64,000 nucleotides of DNA from Pseudomonadota bacterium (GCA_020160755.1 JAIUPN010000014.1:62001-126000), one strand, 5' to 3'. Shown: positions 7,450-16,553, counted from the stretch's first letter. Notes: generated by a model not told the origin, from the letters alone. Translations and numbers: made by a program.

Positions 7450-9003
7450 TCAGGCGAGCCACCACATCGCGCCGACCCCGGCGGCGGCGCCGGCCAGCGC
7501 GGTCAGCGCATAACGCCACCAGCGCTTGCGTTCACCCTTGTCCCACATCAGCGGAATTTCGGGCAGCGGCGGCGCGGGCGGCGCACCGCCCGGCTTCGGC
7601 AATTGCGCATCGAGGCGGCGGATGATGTCGGGAATCAGGGCGAGCGTCTTGCCCTGTTCGCGCAAACCGTCGGCGAGCGCGGCTTCGGGACCGAGTTCGT
7701 CGCGGATCCATTCGCTGACGAAGGGCCCAGAGACGTTCCACATGTTGATCCTGGGGTTCAGCATCGTCGCGACACCCTCGACCATCACCATCGTCTTCTG
7801 GAGCAGCAGCAGGTGCGGCTGCGTCTGCATGTCGAAATCGCGGGTGATCGCGAATAGTCCGTCGAGCATCTGGCCGACGCTGAGCTCGCTCACCGGCTTG
7901 CCGCGCATCGGCTCACCGACCGCGCGCAGCGCCGTCGCGAATTCCTCGACGCTGTGATAGGCGGGCACATATTGCGCCTCGAAATGGATCTCGGCGACGC
8001 GGCGATAATTGCCCGTGGTCAGGCCATAAAGGATCTCGGCGAGCCAGTAGCGCGCCTGCCGGTTGATCCGCCCCATGATGCCGAAATCGACCGCGGCGAT
8101 CGTGCCGTCGGCCTTCACGAACAAATTGCCCTGGTGCATGTCGGCGTGAAAAAAGCCCTCGGCGATCGCCTGGCGCAGGAAGGCGTTGACGAGGTTCGCC
8201 GACAAAGCCTCCATGTCGTGCCCCGCCGCGATCAGCCGGTCGCGGTGCGAGATTTTGATGCCGTCGATCCAGCTCATCGTCATCACGCGGCTCGCGGTGC
8301 GGTCCCAGTCGATCGCGGGCACCTCATATGTCGGCACCCCGACCATGGCATCGGCGAGCTCGGACGCCGACGCGGCCTCGCGGCGCAGATCAAGCTCACG
8401 GAGCGTCCAGCGGCGGAAATTGGCGATCACTTCGCGTGGGCGAAGCCGCGTCGCTTCGCCGCCGAGCGCTTCGAGATGCGCGGCCGCCCATTCATAGGTG
8501 TCGATATCGCGCGCGAACTGCTTGTCGATGCCGGGACGACGCACCTTGACCGCGACCGTGCGGCCCTCGGTCGTCACCGCGCGGTGGACCTGCGCGATCG
8601 ATGCCGAGCCGACGGGTTCGGGGTCGAATTCGCTGTAGAGGCTTTCGAGCGGGACTTCGAAGACCGCCTCGATTTCCTGCTTTATGCGCTCGAACGCGAC
8701 GGGCGCGAGCGCGTCCTGCAAGCTCAGCAGGTTGCGCGCCGCCTCTTCGCCGACAAGGTCGGGGCGCGTCGCGAGCGTTTGCCCCAGTTTGACCGCGGCG
8801 GGGCCGATCGCCTGGAAAGCCGCCGCATAGTCGGGTACCTTCGGCTGGATCGTGCCAAGGCGTGCGATCCGGCACAGCCGCTTGACGCCGGGCGGGGTCT
8901 GCGGCGCACTCTCGATCCCGCGCAGCGCGCCGTGGCGCGCAAGGATGCGCCCCCACTTCAGCAGGCGGACGATATGGGTGACGGGTCGGGTCAAGCTTTC
9001 CAC
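7450..9003 (-). CDS. ubiB: UbiB family protein kinase-like ubiquinone biosynthesis factor
   Basis: A 517-residue atypical kinase/ATPase that assists ubiquinone synthesis at the inner membrane. The family-specific KxGQ motif is present (AAVKLGQTLATRPDL), followed by the Ala-rich loop GSASIAQVHRAV, the catalytic-loop equivalent FFHADMHQGNLFV and the metal-binding VDFGIMGR. The C-terminus carries a hydrophobic segment (YALTALAGAAAGVGAMWWLA) as membrane anchor. The start codon is GTG and overlaps the ubiE stop by 13 bases, so the two are one operon. Confidence 0.96.
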   Translation of the reverse strand: MESLTRPVTHIVRLLKWGRILARHGALRGIESAPQTPPGVKRLCRIARLGTIQPKVPDYAAAFQAIGPAAVKLGQTLATRPDLVGEEAARNLLSLQDALAPVAFERIKQEIEAVFEVPLESLYSEFDPEPVGSASIAQVHRAVTTEGRTVAVKVRRPGIDKQFARDIDTYEWAAAHLEALGGEATRLRPREVIANFRRWTLRELDLRREAASASELADAMVGVPTYEVPAIDWDRTASRVMTMSWIDGIKISHRDRLIAAGHDMEALSANLVNAFLRQAIAEGFFHADMHQGNLFVKADGTIAAVDFGIMGRINRQARYWLAEILYGLTTGNYRRVAEIHFEAQYVPAYHSVEEFATALRAVGEPMRGKPVSELSVGQMLDGLFAITRDFDMQTQPHLLLLQKTMVMVEGVATMLNPRINMWNVSGPFVSEWIRDELGPEAALADGLREQGKTLALIPDIIRRLDAQLPKPGGAPPAPPLPEIPLMWDKGERKRWWRYALTALAGAAAGVGAMWWLA

Positions 9004-9728
9004 CCGCTGTGGATCGCGACGAGGCCGCCGAGGATCGGCTCGACCTTCACCGCAGTGAAGCCCGCGTCGCGGATCATCTGGGCGAATTTGGGCATCGGCG
9101 GGAAGCGGCGGATCGATTCGATCAGGTAACGATAGCTGTCCTCGTCGTCGGCGATCAGCTTGCCGAGCTTGGGGACGAGGTGGTGCGAGTAAGCGTCATA
9201 GGCCTGTGCGAAGCCCGGCCATTCGTTGGTCGAAAATTCGAGGCAGAAGAAGCGCCCTCCATAACGCAGAACGCGGTGCGCTTCCTGCAGTGCTGCGGGA
9301 ATGTCGGTGACGTTGCGGATGCCGAAGGCGATCGTATAGGCGTCGAAAAACTGGTCGGGGAACGACAGCTTCTCGGCATTCTGCTCGGACCAGACCAGCG
9401 TGTCGATGCCGCGCTCGGCGGCGCGTTCGACGCCGACGCCCAGCATGTCGGGGTTGATGTCGGCGACGGTGATGCTCGCGCCGAACCGCTCCATGCGAAA
9501 GGCGATGTCGCCGGTGCCGCCCGCCATGTCGAGGATCGTCTCGCCCTCGCGCGGTTTGACGCGGCGCACGAAGCGATCCTTCCACAGCCGGTGCATCCCG
9601 CCCGACATCGCGTCGTTCATGATGTCGTACTTGCGCGCGACGCGGCTGAACACCTCGCCGACCATCGCGGTCTTCTCGCCCGCGGGAACCTGTTCATAGC
9701 CGAAGCTGACGGTGTCGGGAGTGGCCAT
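8991..9728 (-). CDS. ubiE: Demethylmenaquinone/2-methoxy-6-polyprenyl-benzoquinol C-methyltransferase
   Basis: SAM-dependent C-methylation in ubiquinone (and menaquinone) synthesis. The 245-residue protein has the UbiE opening VFSRVARKYDIMNDAMSGG, motif I LDMAGGTGDIAFRM, and AFGIRNVTDIPAALQEAHRVL with the family-specific NV. The frame stays open far upstream, but the family start matches MATPDTVSFGYEQV at an ATG preceded by AAAGGCGCGCACTCC. It is divergent from mutM, with about 90 bases between the start codons for both promoters. Confidence 0.96.
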   Translation of the reverse strand: MATPDTVSFGYEQVPAGEKTAMVGEVFSRVARKYDIMNDAMSGGMHRLWKDRFVRRVKPREGETILDMAGGTGDIAFRMERFGASITVADINPDMLGVGVERAAERGIDTLVWSEQNAEKLSFPDQFFDAYTIAFGIRNVTDIPAALQEAHRVLRYGGRFFCLEFSTNEWPGFAQAYDAYSHHLVPKLGKLIADDEDSYRYLIESIRRFPPMPKFAQMIRDAGFTAVKVEPILGGLVAIHSGWKA

Positions 9729-9821
9729 GGAGTGCGCGCCTTTGCGGGGGAGAGGTAAAGTCGAACGGCCTTTAGCGGGGCCTTGCCGCCCGCGCAAATG
9801 GCGCGTAGCCCGATGCGCGAT

Positions 9822-10631
9822 ATGCCCGAACTCCCCGAAGTCGAAACCACCGTCCGCGGCCTCGCGCCTTTCCTCGAAGGGCAAAGGCTGACCGCGGTCA
9901 CGACCTTCCGTGCCGACTTGCGCCGCCCCTTTCCCGCCGACCTTGCGCAACGGCTGACCGGCGCGACGGTCACGGGGCTTTCGCGCCGCGCCAAATATGG
10001 CGTGATCTCGACCGACCGCGACGATCATATGATCTTTCATCTCGGCATGTCGGGGCGCTGGCGCACCGAGGGCGGCGAGGCGGGCAAGCACGACCATCTG
10101 TTGCTTGAAACGGCAGGGCACCGGCTGTTCCTGCACGATCCGCGGCGTTTTGGTTCGGTCGATCTGGTAAGCGGCGACCCGCTGACCTTGTTTCCCGCCT
10201 TTGTCACGCTCGGCCCCGAACCCTTGTCCGACGCTTTCGACGCCGCCTATCTGGCGCGTACGCTCGCCGGGCGCCGCGCCCCGATCAAGGCGATGCTGCT
10301 CGACCAGACGGTCGTCGCGGGGCTCGGCAATATCTATGTCTGCGAGGCGCTCAACATGGCGCGCATCGCGCCGACGAAGCCGGCGGCCGATGTATCGAAG
10401 GCAAAGCTGGCGACGCTGGTGCCCGCGATCAAGGAGGTGCTGATCGCGGCGATCGCCGCCGGCGGCTCGACCCTGCGCGATTTCCTCAGCCCCGAGGGCG
10501 ATCTCGGCTATTTCGCGAAGGACTGGCGCGTCTATGGGCGCGAAGGCGAGGTTTGCGAGTGCGGCGGGACGATCGCGCGGATCGTGCAGTCGGGCCGGTC
10601 GACCTTCTTTTGCCCCAAATGCCAGCGGTAA
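9822..10631 (+). CDS. mutM: Formamidopyrimidine-DNA glycosylase
   Basis: Removes oxidised purines such as 8-oxoguanine and cleaves the abasic site. The catalytic N-terminus must be exposed proline after Met removal, which fixes the start at MPELPEVETTVRGL; ATGs at 9798 and 9813 upstream are therefore rejected. The HhH2 region contains LDQTVVAGLGNIYVCEAL, and the C-terminal zinc finger is complete (CECGG...FFCPKCQR). The 269-residue length is standard. Together with mutY at 61.5 kb, the window carries two thirds of the GO repair system. Confidence 0.97.
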   Translation: MPELPEVETTVRGLAPFLEGQRLTAVTTFRADLRRPFPADLAQRLTGATVTGLSRRAKYGVISTDRDDHMIFHLGMSGRWRTEGGEAGKHDHLLLETAGHRLFLHDPRRFGSVDLVSGDPLTLFPAFVTLGPEPLSDAFDAAYLARTLAGRRAPIKAMLLDQTVVAGLGNIYVCEALNMARIAPTKPAADVSKAKLATLVPAIKEVLIAAIAAGGSTLRDFLSPEGDLGYFAKDWRVYGREGEVCECGGTIARIVQSGRSTFFCPKCQR

Positions 10632-10655
10632 GGCGGGGCTTTCCCGCAATAGGCA

Positions 10656-10684
10656 TTGACCAAAAGAGCCAAGCTGGCTATGCG
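10656..10684 (+). promoter_or_regulatory. Predicted promoter of rpsT
   Basis: A TTGACC box at 10656-10661 and TATGCG at 10679-10684 are separated by 17 bases, close to the sigma-70 consensus used by housekeeping promoters in this group. Transcription would start near 10691, giving rpsT a leader of about 130 bases. No experimental support is possible here. Confidence 0.5.
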
Positions 10685-10820
10685 CGCACCCTTCGAGCAG
10701 GGTCCGGTCGTCCGGAACCGGCCGCATCCGGACATTGATTCGCCGCAACTCGCGCGATTCGGCTGCTCCGCTGAGGCTGTGCTCCGACCATGTAGACCGT
10801 TTGAAAGACTAGAGGAATTT

Positions 10821-11084
10821 ATGGCCAATACGCCGCAGGCAAAGAAGCGCATCCGCCGCAACACCGCGCGCACCGTCGTGAACAAGAATCGCGTTTCGCG
10901 CATTCGCACGCTGGTGAAGAAGGTCGAGAACGCCGTCGCCGCCGGTGACAAGGATGCGGCCGCGACCGCGCTGAAGGCTGCGCAGCCCGAAATGGCGCGC
11001 GGCGTTGCCAAGGGTGTGCTGCACAAGAACACCGTGGCGCGCAAATTCTCGCGTCTGACCAAGAGCGTCAACGCGATCGCCTGA
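10821..11084 (+). CDS. rpsT: 30S ribosomal protein S20
   Basis: An 87-residue, strongly basic protein beginning MANTPQAKKRIRRN, with KVENAVAAGDKDAAATALK and the C-terminal KNTVARKFSRLTK typical of bS20, which binds 16S rRNA early in 30S assembly. The start is an ATG after AGAGGAATTT. A strong intrinsic terminator follows. Position between mutM and dnaA agrees with the rpsT-dnaA neighbourhood common in alphaproteobacteria. Confidence 0.97.
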   Translation: MANTPQAKKRIRRNTARTVVNKNRVSRIRTLVKKVENAVAAGDKDAAATALKAAQPEMARGVAKGVLHKNTVARKFSRLTKSVNAIA

Positions 11085-11106
11085 TCCGGCTGTCCCGAAA
11101 GGGAAC

Positions 11107-11146
11107 AAAAAGGACCCGCTGGCGTCATGCCCGCGGGTCCTTTTTT
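11107..11146 (+). terminator. Intrinsic terminator of rpsT
   Basis: A GC-rich stem (AAAAAGGACCCGC at 11107-11119 pairing with GCGGGTCCTTTTT at 11133-11145) and a run of six T starting at 11141, 22 bases after the rpsT stop codon. The A-run on the left arm would let it also work in the reverse direction. Confidence 0.9.
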
Positions 11147-11584
11147 GCGTCCGCTATTGTGACAGCGCGATGGCAATAGTGTTGCAGCGCGGTAAGTGAC
11201 GGATTTACGGCGATTCGTTGCCCCGCCGTGCATTTTTTGTAAATAAGATACTGAAGTAGAAGGACAAAATGGGGCTTTGGCGCGATTCCGGCACCCCCAA
11301 TGAGTCAAGATTTTTATTTCAGTATTTTTACATGGCCAGCCCTTGATCGACTCGCCGCCCCCTGACTAGACAGGTGCGTCGTCGGCCTTCGCCGGTGGCC
11401 GCCACATCGACATGATTCGCGACTTCCCGGGCTGCTTGCCCCGGATAGTATGCCTGCGTCCTGCGCAGGCGACGAATCGGCGCGTGGCCGGCCGCCCGAT
11501 CGCGCGGCGCGCGGGGACCTGAGGGGGCGGCACGGCGTGACAGAAAGCGGTAATCAGCATGGGAATGACGCAAAGGGTGGAGCG
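11147..11584. other. Gene-free region upstream of dnaA with an AT-rich island
   Basis: No convincing gene is seen in these 438 bases. About 11231-11331 is clearly richer in A/T than the rest of the window and holds an 8-base inverted repeat (ATACTGAA at 11248-11255 and TTCAGTAT at 11318-11325). A possible promoter for dnaA is TTGATC (11343) and TAGACA (11367) with an 18-base spacer. A perfect 7-base hairpin lies at 11452-11470 (GCCTGCG/CGCAGGC). I looked for TTATCCACA-type DnaA boxes here and saw none, so there is no support for oriC in this stretch. Confidence 0.55.
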
Positions 11585-12949
11585 ATGAGCGGTGATGCCG
11601 CAACGCTCTGGCCGCGCGTCGCCGAAGGGCTGCGCCGCGACCTCGGCGTCCGCACCTTCGATCATTGGCTGAAGCCCGTGCGCTTTGCCGATTATTGCAC
11701 CTTGTCGGGCGTCGTGACGCTCGAAACCGCCAGCCGCTTTTCGGCGAACTGGATCAACGAACGCTTCGGCGACCGGCTCGAACTGGCGTGGAGGCAGCAA
11801 CTGCCCGCGGTTCGCAGCGTCATGGTTCGCGGCGGCGCGGCGGCGAACGAGCGCGCCGCGGCGCTGTCGTCGCAGCCGCTGCCAAGCTTCGAACCGCCGC
11901 CGCCGGCTCCCGCCGCCAACCCGGCGCTGCTCAACTTCGATCCGCGCCTGTCGTTCGGCCGCTTCGTCGTCGCGCGCAGCAACATCCTTGCCGCCAACGC
12001 CGCGCGCCGCATGGCGATGGTCGAAGCGCCGCAGTTCAATCCGCTCTACCTCTGCTCGGGCACCGGGCAGGGCAAGACGCACCTTCTTCAGGCGATCGCG
12101 CAGGATTATGCGGCGGCGCACCCGACCGCGAACATCATCCTGATGTCTGCCGAAAAATTCATGCTCGAATTTGTCGGCGCGATGCGCGGCGGCGACATGA
12201 TGGCGTTCAAGGCGCGGCTGCGCGCCGCCGACCTCCTGCTGCTCGACGATTTGCAGTTCGTGATCGGCAAGAATTCGACGCAGGAAGAATTGCTCCACAC
12301 GATCGACGACCTGATGACCGCGGGCAAGCGCCTCGTCGTCACCGCCGACCGCCCGCCGGCGATGCTCGACGGGGTCGAGGCGCGCCTGCTGTCGCGCCTG
12401 TCGGGCGGGCTCGTCGCCGACATCGAGGCGCCCGAAGATGACCTGCGCGAACGCATCATCCGCCAGCGGCTTGCAGCGATGCCGATGGTCGAGGTACCCG
12501 ACAATGTCGTCGCCTATCTGGTCAAGCATTTCACCCGTAACATCCGCGAGCTTGAAGGCGCGCTCAACAAACTGCTCGCCTATGCCGCGCTCACCGGCAC
12601 GACGGTCGACCTCGCGCTCGCCGAGGACCGGCTCGCCGAAAATGTCCGCACCGCGCGCCCGCGCATCACGATCGACGAGATCCAGCGCGCGGTCTGCGCG
12701 CACTACCGGCTCGACAAGTCCGAAATGGCATCGAAGCGCCGCGTCCGTGCGATCGCGCGTCCGCGGCAGGTTGCCATGTACCTCGCGAAGGAGCTGACGC
12801 CGCGCTCCTACCCCGAAATCGGGCGCCGGTTCGGCGGGCGCGATCATTCGACGGTGATCCATGCGGTGCGGACGGTCGAGGCGCTGCGCGTCAACGACAG
12901 CGAACTCGACGCCGAAATCGCCGCGATCCGACGCAGTCTCAACAGCTGA
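11585..12949 (+). CDS. dnaA: Chromosomal replication initiator protein DnaA
   Basis: Binds DnaA boxes and melts the origin. The 454-residue protein shows domain I (ATLWPRVAEGLRRDLG), a short Pro/Ala-rich linker, the AAA+ domain with Walker A GTGQGKTHLLQAIAQ and Walker B LLLLDDLQFVIGK, and the C-terminal DNA-binding signature FGGRDHSTVIHAVRTV. I start at MSGDAATLW (ATG preceded by GGGTGGAGCG); an in-frame GTG at 11537 is possible but has a weaker ribosome site. The gene stands alone; dnaN is not downstream, as often in alphaproteobacteria. Confidence 0.97.
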   Translation: MSGDAATLWPRVAEGLRRDLGVRTFDHWLKPVRFADYCTLSGVVTLETASRFSANWINERFGDRLELAWRQQLPAVRSVMVRGGAAANERAAALSSQPLPSFEPPPPAPAANPALLNFDPRLSFGRFVVARSNILAANAARRMAMVEAPQFNPLYLCSGTGQGKTHLLQAIAQDYAAAHPTANIILMSAEKFMLEFVGAMRGGDMMAFKARLRAADLLLLDDLQFVIGKNSTQEELLHTIDDLMTAGKRLVVTADRPPAMLDGVEARLLSRLSGGLVADIEAPEDDLRERIIRQRLAAMPMVEVPDNVVAYLVKHFTRNIRELEGALNKLLAYAALTGTTVDLALAEDRLAENVRTARPRITIDEIQRAVCAHYRLDKSEMASKRRVRAIARPRQVAMYLAKELTPRSYPEIGRRFGGRDHSTVIHAVRTVEALRVNDSELDAEIAAIRRSLNS

Positions 12950-12990
12950 TCCACAGACTTGTCCCGGGGTTATCCCCGGATATGTCCACA
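12947..12990 (+). other. Cluster of degenerate DnaA-box-like nonamers behind dnaA
   Basis: Three sites resemble TTATCCACA within 44 bases: TGATCCACA at 12947-12955 (one mismatch), TTATCCCCG at 12970-12978 (two) and ATGTCCACA at 12982-12990 (two). The first overlaps the dnaA stop codon. They could titrate or bind DnaA, or be chance in a short window. Confidence 0.3.
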
Positions 12991-12998
12991 GCAACAAA

Positions 12999-13035
12999 AA
13001 AGGCCCGCCTTCCAAATGGAGGGCGGGCCTTTGTC
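12999..13035. terminator. Bidirectional intrinsic terminator between dnaA and the DUF4136 gene
   Basis: The arms AGGCCCGCCTTCC (13001-13013) and GGAGGGCGGGCCT (13018-13030) form a 13-pair stem with one G-U pair and an AAAT loop. A-run on the left and TTTGTCTTTGT on the right let it end transcription of both convergent genes. Confidence 0.85.
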
Positions 13036-13052
13036 TTTGTCTTCGAGGCGCC

Positions 13053-13742
13053 TCAGCCCTTTTGGGGCGGGGCCACCGTGATCCGCACCCGCTCGCCCGA
13101 ATTGCCGGGGAAGCCGGTGAACATCGCCTCGACAAGGTTCGGGACGATCGTTTGCAGATTATTGTCGCGCGACTGCGCCTCGGCATGGCCTTCGAACAGG
13201 CGCGCGCCGTCGGCGGCACGGTTGATCTGCAGATTGAGGCCGCTGGTATAGACGGTGTAGCTGCTGACGTCGGTGCCGCCCCAGCCGGGTCCGAAACCGC
13301 CCCACAGGAACGGATCGCGATAGCCATAGACATAGCGGCGCCCACCGCGGCCGGTGACGATCACCGGGCTATAAAAGCCGCGGCCATAGTAGCCGCCGTA
13401 CCAGGGGTCGCCGAAGCTGGGGCTCGACACGACGCGCTCGCGCCCCTTGTCGACCCCATAATCCATGCGGACGACCATGTCGGCGCGCTCGCCATTGGCG
13501 GCGGGGCGATAGCCGTAGCGCGTCAGCTCGCCCGCGACGAGGTTCGCATATTGGCCAAACTCGATCCCGCCTTCCAGCGCGGGGTTGCTCGCTTCGATAA
13601 CGAAGCTCTGGCCTTGCGGCGCGGGAAGCTGCGTCTGGAAGCGGGCGACATCGGCCTTGAACGGGGTCGCGCAGCCGGCCAGCGCCAACGCCGCACCCGT
13701 CATGGCGGCAAGGCCCAGTCGCCGGAAATTGATCTTGCTCAT
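13053..13742 (-). CDS. DUF4136 family lipoprotein
   Basis: A 229-residue predicted outer-envelope lipoprotein. The signal peptide MSKINFRRLGLAAMTGAALA ends in the lipobox LAGC. The mature part has the DUF4136 pattern: an N-terminal strand with FQTQLPAPQGQSFVIEA, then LEFGQYANLVAGELTRYGYRP-type helix (here IEFGQYANLVAGELTRYGYR), followed by DMVVRMDYGVDKGRE and a Gly/Tyr-rich loop (WYGGYYGRGFYSP). The function of the family is unknown. The start was chosen by the signal peptide and a GGAGCC ribosome site; the frame is open further upstream without meaning. Confidence 0.85.
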   Translation of the reverse strand: MSKINFRRLGLAAMTGAALALAGCATPFKADVARFQTQLPAPQGQSFVIEASNPALEGGIEFGQYANLVAGELTRYGYRPAANGERADMVVRMDYGVDKGRERVVSSPSFGDPWYGGYYGRGFYSPVIVTGRGGRRYVYGYRDPFLWGGFGPGWGGTDVSSYTVYTSGLNLQINRAADGARLFEGHAEAQSRDNNLQTIVPNLVEAMFTGFPGNSGERVRITVAPPQKG

Positions 13743-13911
13743 CGTCTTGGCTCCGTGATTCGGTGCGCGGTCAGGCCGCACTTTCATACCATAGACTATG
13801 CCGATGCGACTTAACCTTGGTTGAACCCGTTTCGTCGCACGGCGGTTCCACGTCCCGATATGGGGACGCGGGCCGCAAAAACAAGAAATTTCGTGCCGAA
13901 ACAGCGGCGTG

Positions 13912-14919
13912 TCAGCGGCACAACCCCAGCGCGGCATAAGCGGTGTCGAGCGTCGGCTTCGCCAGCGCACGCGCCTTCTCCGCCCCCTTTTCGAGGATCG
14001 CATCGAGCGCGGCGGCATCGTCCTTGAGCGCCACGAAGCGCGCGTTGATCGGACCCAGCTTCTCGATCAGCAATTCGCCGAGCGCGGGCTTGAAGGCGCC
14101 GAACCCCTGACCCGCATGGTCGCGCAGCACCGCCTCGACACTCGTGTCGGCGAGCGCGGCATAGATGCCGACAAGGTTGCGCGCCTCGGGGCGCGTGTCG
14201 AGCCCTTCGGCTTCGGATGGCAGCACCTCGGGGTCGGTCTTTGCCTTGCGGACCTTCTGCATCATCGTGTCGGCATCGTCGGTCAGGTTGATGCGGCTCA
14301 TGTCCGACGGGTCGGACTTGGACATTTTCGCACTGCCGTCGCGCAGGCTCATGATACGCGCCATGCCCGCCGGGATGATCGGTTCGGGCAGGGTGAAGAC
14401 GGGCGCTTCTTCGCTCGCATAGTCATTGTTGAACTTCTGCGCGACGTCGCGCGCGAGCTCGAGATGCTGCTTCTGGTCCTCGCCCACGGGCACGTGCGTC
14501 GTCTGGTAGAGCAGCACATCGGCCGCCTGCAGCACGGGATAGGTATAGAGCGCCGCCGATGCGCTTTCGCGATTCTTGCCCGACTTGTCCTTGAACTGGG
14601 TCATGCGGTTAAGCCAGCCGAGCCGCGCGGTGCCGTTGAGCAGCCATTGCAGTTCGGCGTGCGCGGGAACACGGGCCTGGTTGAAGAGGATCGAGCGGTC
14701 GGTGTCGATGCCGCAGGCGACGAGCGCCGCGGTCATCGCGCGCGTGTTGGCGGTGAGCTCGGCGGGGACGTGCGGCATCGAAATCGCGTGCAGGTCGGCG
14801 AGGAAATAGAGTTTGTCGCCCTCCATCTCGTCCTGCATCCGCACCCAGTTGCGGATCGCGCCCAGATAATTGCCGAGATGCAAATTTCCGGTGGGCTGGA
14901 TGCCCGATAGCGTCCGCAT
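13912..14919 (-). CDS. trpS: Tryptophanyl-tRNA synthetase
   Basis: Class Ic aminoacyl-tRNA synthetase that charges tRNA-Trp. The 335-residue protein has the HIGH-equivalent TGNLHLGNYLGA near residue 10-20 and the KMSKS loop AKMSKSDPSDMSRI near residue 195. It starts 12 bases after the murJ stop, in the secB-murJ-trpS transcription unit. No editing domain is expected or seen. Confidence 0.97.
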   Translation of the reverse strand: MRTLSGIQPTGNLHLGNYLGAIRNWVRMQDEMEGDKLYFLADLHAISMPHVPAELTANTRAMTAALVACGIDTDRSILFNQARVPAHAELQWLLNGTARLGWLNRMTQFKDKSGKNRESASAALYTYPVLQAADVLLYQTTHVPVGEDQKQHLELARDVAQKFNNDYASEEAPVFTLPEPIIPAGMARIMSLRDGSAKMSKSDPSDMSRINLTDDADTMMQKVRKAKTDPEVLPSEAEGLDTRPEARNLVGIYAALADTSVEAVLRDHAGQGFGAFKPALGELLIEKLGPINARFVALKDDAAALDAILEKGAEKARALAKPTLDTAYAALGLCR

Positions 14920-14931
14920 GATGAACTCCTG

Positions 14932-16527
14932 TTATGCGGCAGGTTTGCCGCGCCGCCGCGTGAGCATGGCGACCAGATCCTTGTCAAGCGCGCCGACGAG
15001 GAAGGCGACCGCGAAGAACATGGCGCCGCCCGCGGCGCACAGCACGGCAAGCGACCAGATGCGGTCGAACACGCCGCCGCCATAATAGGGCGCGAGCCGA
15101 GGCATCATCCACCAGAGCAGCGCCGACATCGCCGCGACCGCGACGAGCTGGCGCGCGATCCGTCCGGCGAGCCGCGCGGTGAAATGGAACCAGCCGCGGC
15201 GGTGGAGCATGACGTAGAGCAGGATGCAGTTCAGCGACGCCGATGCTGCGGTCGCCCCCGCAAGGCCGACGATGCCATAGCGTTCGACGACATAGAGGTT
15301 GATCGCGATGTTGACGATCAGCGCTGCGAGCGCCGTCCACACCGGCGTGCGCATGTCCTCGCGCGCGAAAAAGCCGGGGTTCAATATCTTGACGATGACA
15401 TAGGCGGGCAGGCCCGCGACAAGCGCCGCGACGATCTGCGCCATGATCGCGCCGTCGGCGTCGGTGAACTTGCCGCCGACGAAGAAGGCGGTGACGAAGG
15501 CAGGGGCGCAGATTGCGAGCGCGGCCGCGGCGGGCAGCGTCAGCAATGTCGCGATCTCGAACGCATTGCCCTGGAGCCGCTGCGCCTCGGCGGCGTCGCC
15601 CGAATGGATATGGCGCGACAGCATCGGCAGGATCGCAGTGCCGAGCGCGATGCCGACGATGCCGAGCGGCATCTGGTTCAGCCGGTCGGCGAGCTTGAGC
15701 AGCGTCAGCGATCCCTGCGGCAATGAGGTGGCGAAGAAGGTGTCGACGAACTGGCTGATCTGGTAAATGCCGGCGCCGAAGGTCGCGGGCAGGATCAGCA
15801 GGCCGAGCTTCTTCACCTCGGGGGTGAACTTCGGAAAGCGCCAGTGGAGGCGAAGTCCGGCGCGCCGTACCGACCAGATGAGGTAGGCAAGCTGGGCGAC
15901 CCCGGCGAGGCTGACCGACACGGCGAGCGCGATCGCGACGATCCGGTCGTCATGGCTGTCGCCGCGTAGCCACCAGCCGAGCGTGATGCCCGCGATCAGC
16001 ACGATGTTGAGCAGGACGGGGGCGAAAGCGCCCGGTGCAAAGCGCGATCGCGCGTTGAGCAGCCCCGACAGCATCGCGACGAGGCTGATCAGCCCGAGGT
16101 AGGGAAAGGTCAGCCGGCTGAGGAAGACGGCGAGTTCGAACTTGCCCGGCACCTCGTGGAAATCGCGCGCGAGCAGCCAGACGACCCCCGGCATCGCGAT
16201 CATCATCACGGCCGAAAAGGCCAGCAATACCCAAAGGAAGACCGAGAGCACATCGTCGGCGAATTTCGCCGCCGCCGCCTCGCCGCCGCCTTCGTCTTCG
16301 GCGCCGTGGAGCGCGCGGCTGTACATCGGCACGAAGGCGACCGAGAAGGCACCCTCGGCGAACAGGCGGCGGAAGGTGTTGGGCAGCGTGAAAGCGAGCT
16401 GGAACGCATCGGCGGCAAGGCCAGCGCCCAGCACGCGTGCGAGCAGCATGTCCCGGGCGAAACCGAAGATCCGGCTGACCATCGTCAGCCCGCCGATCGT
16501 CCCGACATTCCTGATCAGGCTGCTCAC
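14932..16527 (-). CDS. murJ: Lipid II flippase MurJ
   Basis: An integral membrane protein of 531 residues with about 13-14 hydrophobic segments. It starts with the MurJ/MviN family hallmark VGTIGGLTMVSRIFGFARDM and contains RRLFAEGAFSVAFVPMYSR. It flips the peptidoglycan precursor lipid II across the inner membrane. It has a charged loop rich in Gly/Glu (GAEDEGGGEAAAAKFAD) between the first helices. The gap to secB is 26 bases, so co-transcription is likely. Confidence 0.96.
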   Translation of the reverse strand: MSSLIRNVGTIGGLTMVSRIFGFARDMLLARVLGAGLAADAFQLAFTLPNTFRRLFAEGAFSVAFVPMYSRALHGAEDEGGGEAAAAKFADDVLSVFLWVLLAFSAVMMIAMPGVVWLLARDFHEVPGKFELAVFLSRLTFPYLGLISLVAMLSGLLNARSRFAPGAFAPVLLNIVLIAGITLGWWLRGDSHDDRIVAIALAVSVSLAGVAQLAYLIWSVRRAGLRLHWRFPKFTPEVKKLGLLILPATFGAGIYQISQFVDTFFATSLPQGSLTLLKLADRLNQMPLGIVGIALGTAILPMLSRHIHSGDAAEAQRLQGNAFEIATLLTLPAAAALAICAPAFVTAFFVGGKFTDADGAIMAQIVAALVAGLPAYVIVKILNPGFFAREDMRTPVWTALAALIVNIAINLYVVERYGIVGLAGATAASASLNCILLYVMLHRRGWFHFTARLAGRIARQLVAVAAMSALLWWMMPRLAPYYGGGVFDRIWSLAVLCAAGGAMFFAVAFLVGALDKDLVAMLTRRRGKPAA

Positions 16528-16553
16528 CCCGTCAGCCCGCCCGGACTATTACG

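Noticed and set aside
11085..11584. Chromosomal origin (oriC) between rpsT and dnaA
   Set aside because: Although AT-rich, no TTATCCACA-type boxes were found here; in alphaproteobacteria oriC is often away from dnaA.
11366..13345. 659-codon minus-strand frame opposite dnaA
   Set aside because: Shadow of dnaA; it also runs through the bidirectional terminator and the DUF4136 gene.
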